From an uncultured bacterium (GTDB taxonomy: Bacteria > Bacillota_I > Bacilli_A > RF39 > UBA660): 6,250 bases of DNA. The stretch spans positions 1 through 6,250 of the forward strand of contig CASEAD010000183.1 in the NCBI GenBank assembly GCA_949285775.1. The letters are read 5' to 3'. Position numbers and translations under genes: made by a program. Every line of letters begins with the position of its first letter. Positions within the stretch are counted from its first letter, which is position 1. Below, piece after piece: positions 6,070 to 6,250 of the stretch. Under the pieces are notes generated by a model. That model searched no databases. It saw only the letters and a program-made list of their open reading frames with translations, and was not told the DNA's origin.

Positions 6070-6250
6070 TTATATACTTTTCTTAATCCTTTTTATATAA
6101 CAATATTCCGTATCTTTATAATTTTTAAATTCTTCTAATAACTGTTTAACTATTAAAGAAATTTCATCTAATCTAACAATTGTATTTTGATATCTTACTA
6201 AAGGAATAACATGTCTATTTTTAGATTCTACACTAACAACAAAGCTATCA
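6070..6250 (-). CDS. C-terminal part of an unidentified protein, cut by the window edge
   Basis: A minus-strand frame is open from the right edge to a TAA at 6070-6072 and gives 59 residues. It begins DSFVVSVESKNRHVIPLVRY, continues with a likely helix (LDEISLIVKQLLEEFKNY) and ends in a basic tail (IKRIKKSI). The start lies outside the window. The frame immediately to the left of it in phase has TGA and TAG at the edge, so the choice of frame is clear. A terminator 17 bases downstream supports a real gene end. I do not recognise the family. The beta-then-helix pattern and basic tail suggest a soluble protein, possibly nucleic-acid-binding, but that is only a guess. Confidence 0.7.
   Translation of the reverse strand, partial: DSFVVSVESKNRHVIPLVRYQNTIVRLDEISLIVKQLLEEFKNYKDTEYCYIKRIKKSI

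Overview
The window is a compact, very AT-rich stretch of a Firmicutes-type chromosome. Five complete genes and one cut gene lie on the minus strand. A short cut gene on the plus strand meets them at the left edge. All tryptophans in the open frames are read from TGG and ppdK ends in TGA, so the standard bacterial code fits and a Mycoplasma-type code does not. Strong Shine-Dalgarno sites, SigA-type promoters, U-tract terminators and a pyruvate phosphate dikinase suggest a fermentative low-GC Gram-positive, in Bacilli/Mollicutes-related or Clostridia lineages. That placement is inference, not proof.

Layout from left to right: the tail of an unidentified plus-strand gene (1-75); a perfect bidirectional terminator (90-127); mnmA (133-1212) and miaA (1230-2120), which form a two-gene tRNA-modification operon read leftward from a near-consensus promoter at 2168-2196; a small HD-domain protein (2211-2735); a hypothetical protein of 143 residues (2794-3225) behind a full-consensus extended -10 promoter; ppdK (3365-5986); and the C-terminal 59 residues of an unidentified protein (6070-6250).

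MiaA prenylates A37 and MnmA thiolates U34, so the operon makes two anticodon-loop modifications that support decoding. PpdK interconverts pyruvate and PEP, usually as part of PPi-linked glycolysis in anaerobes. The HD protein is a predicted metal-dependent phosphohydrolase of unknown substrate. The 143-residue protein has no function I can assign.

I found no mobile element, CRISPR array, structured RNA gene or clearly new multi-gene system. No gene-free stretch exceeds about 140 bases. The more unusual signals are regulatory. Two consecutive genes end inside their own terminator hairpins, and promoters are interlocked with the preceding terminators at the miaA and ppdK junctions. The HD gene has an odd start context, and the hypothetical gene has an unexpectedly perfect promoter with a small palindrome at its predicted transcription start.
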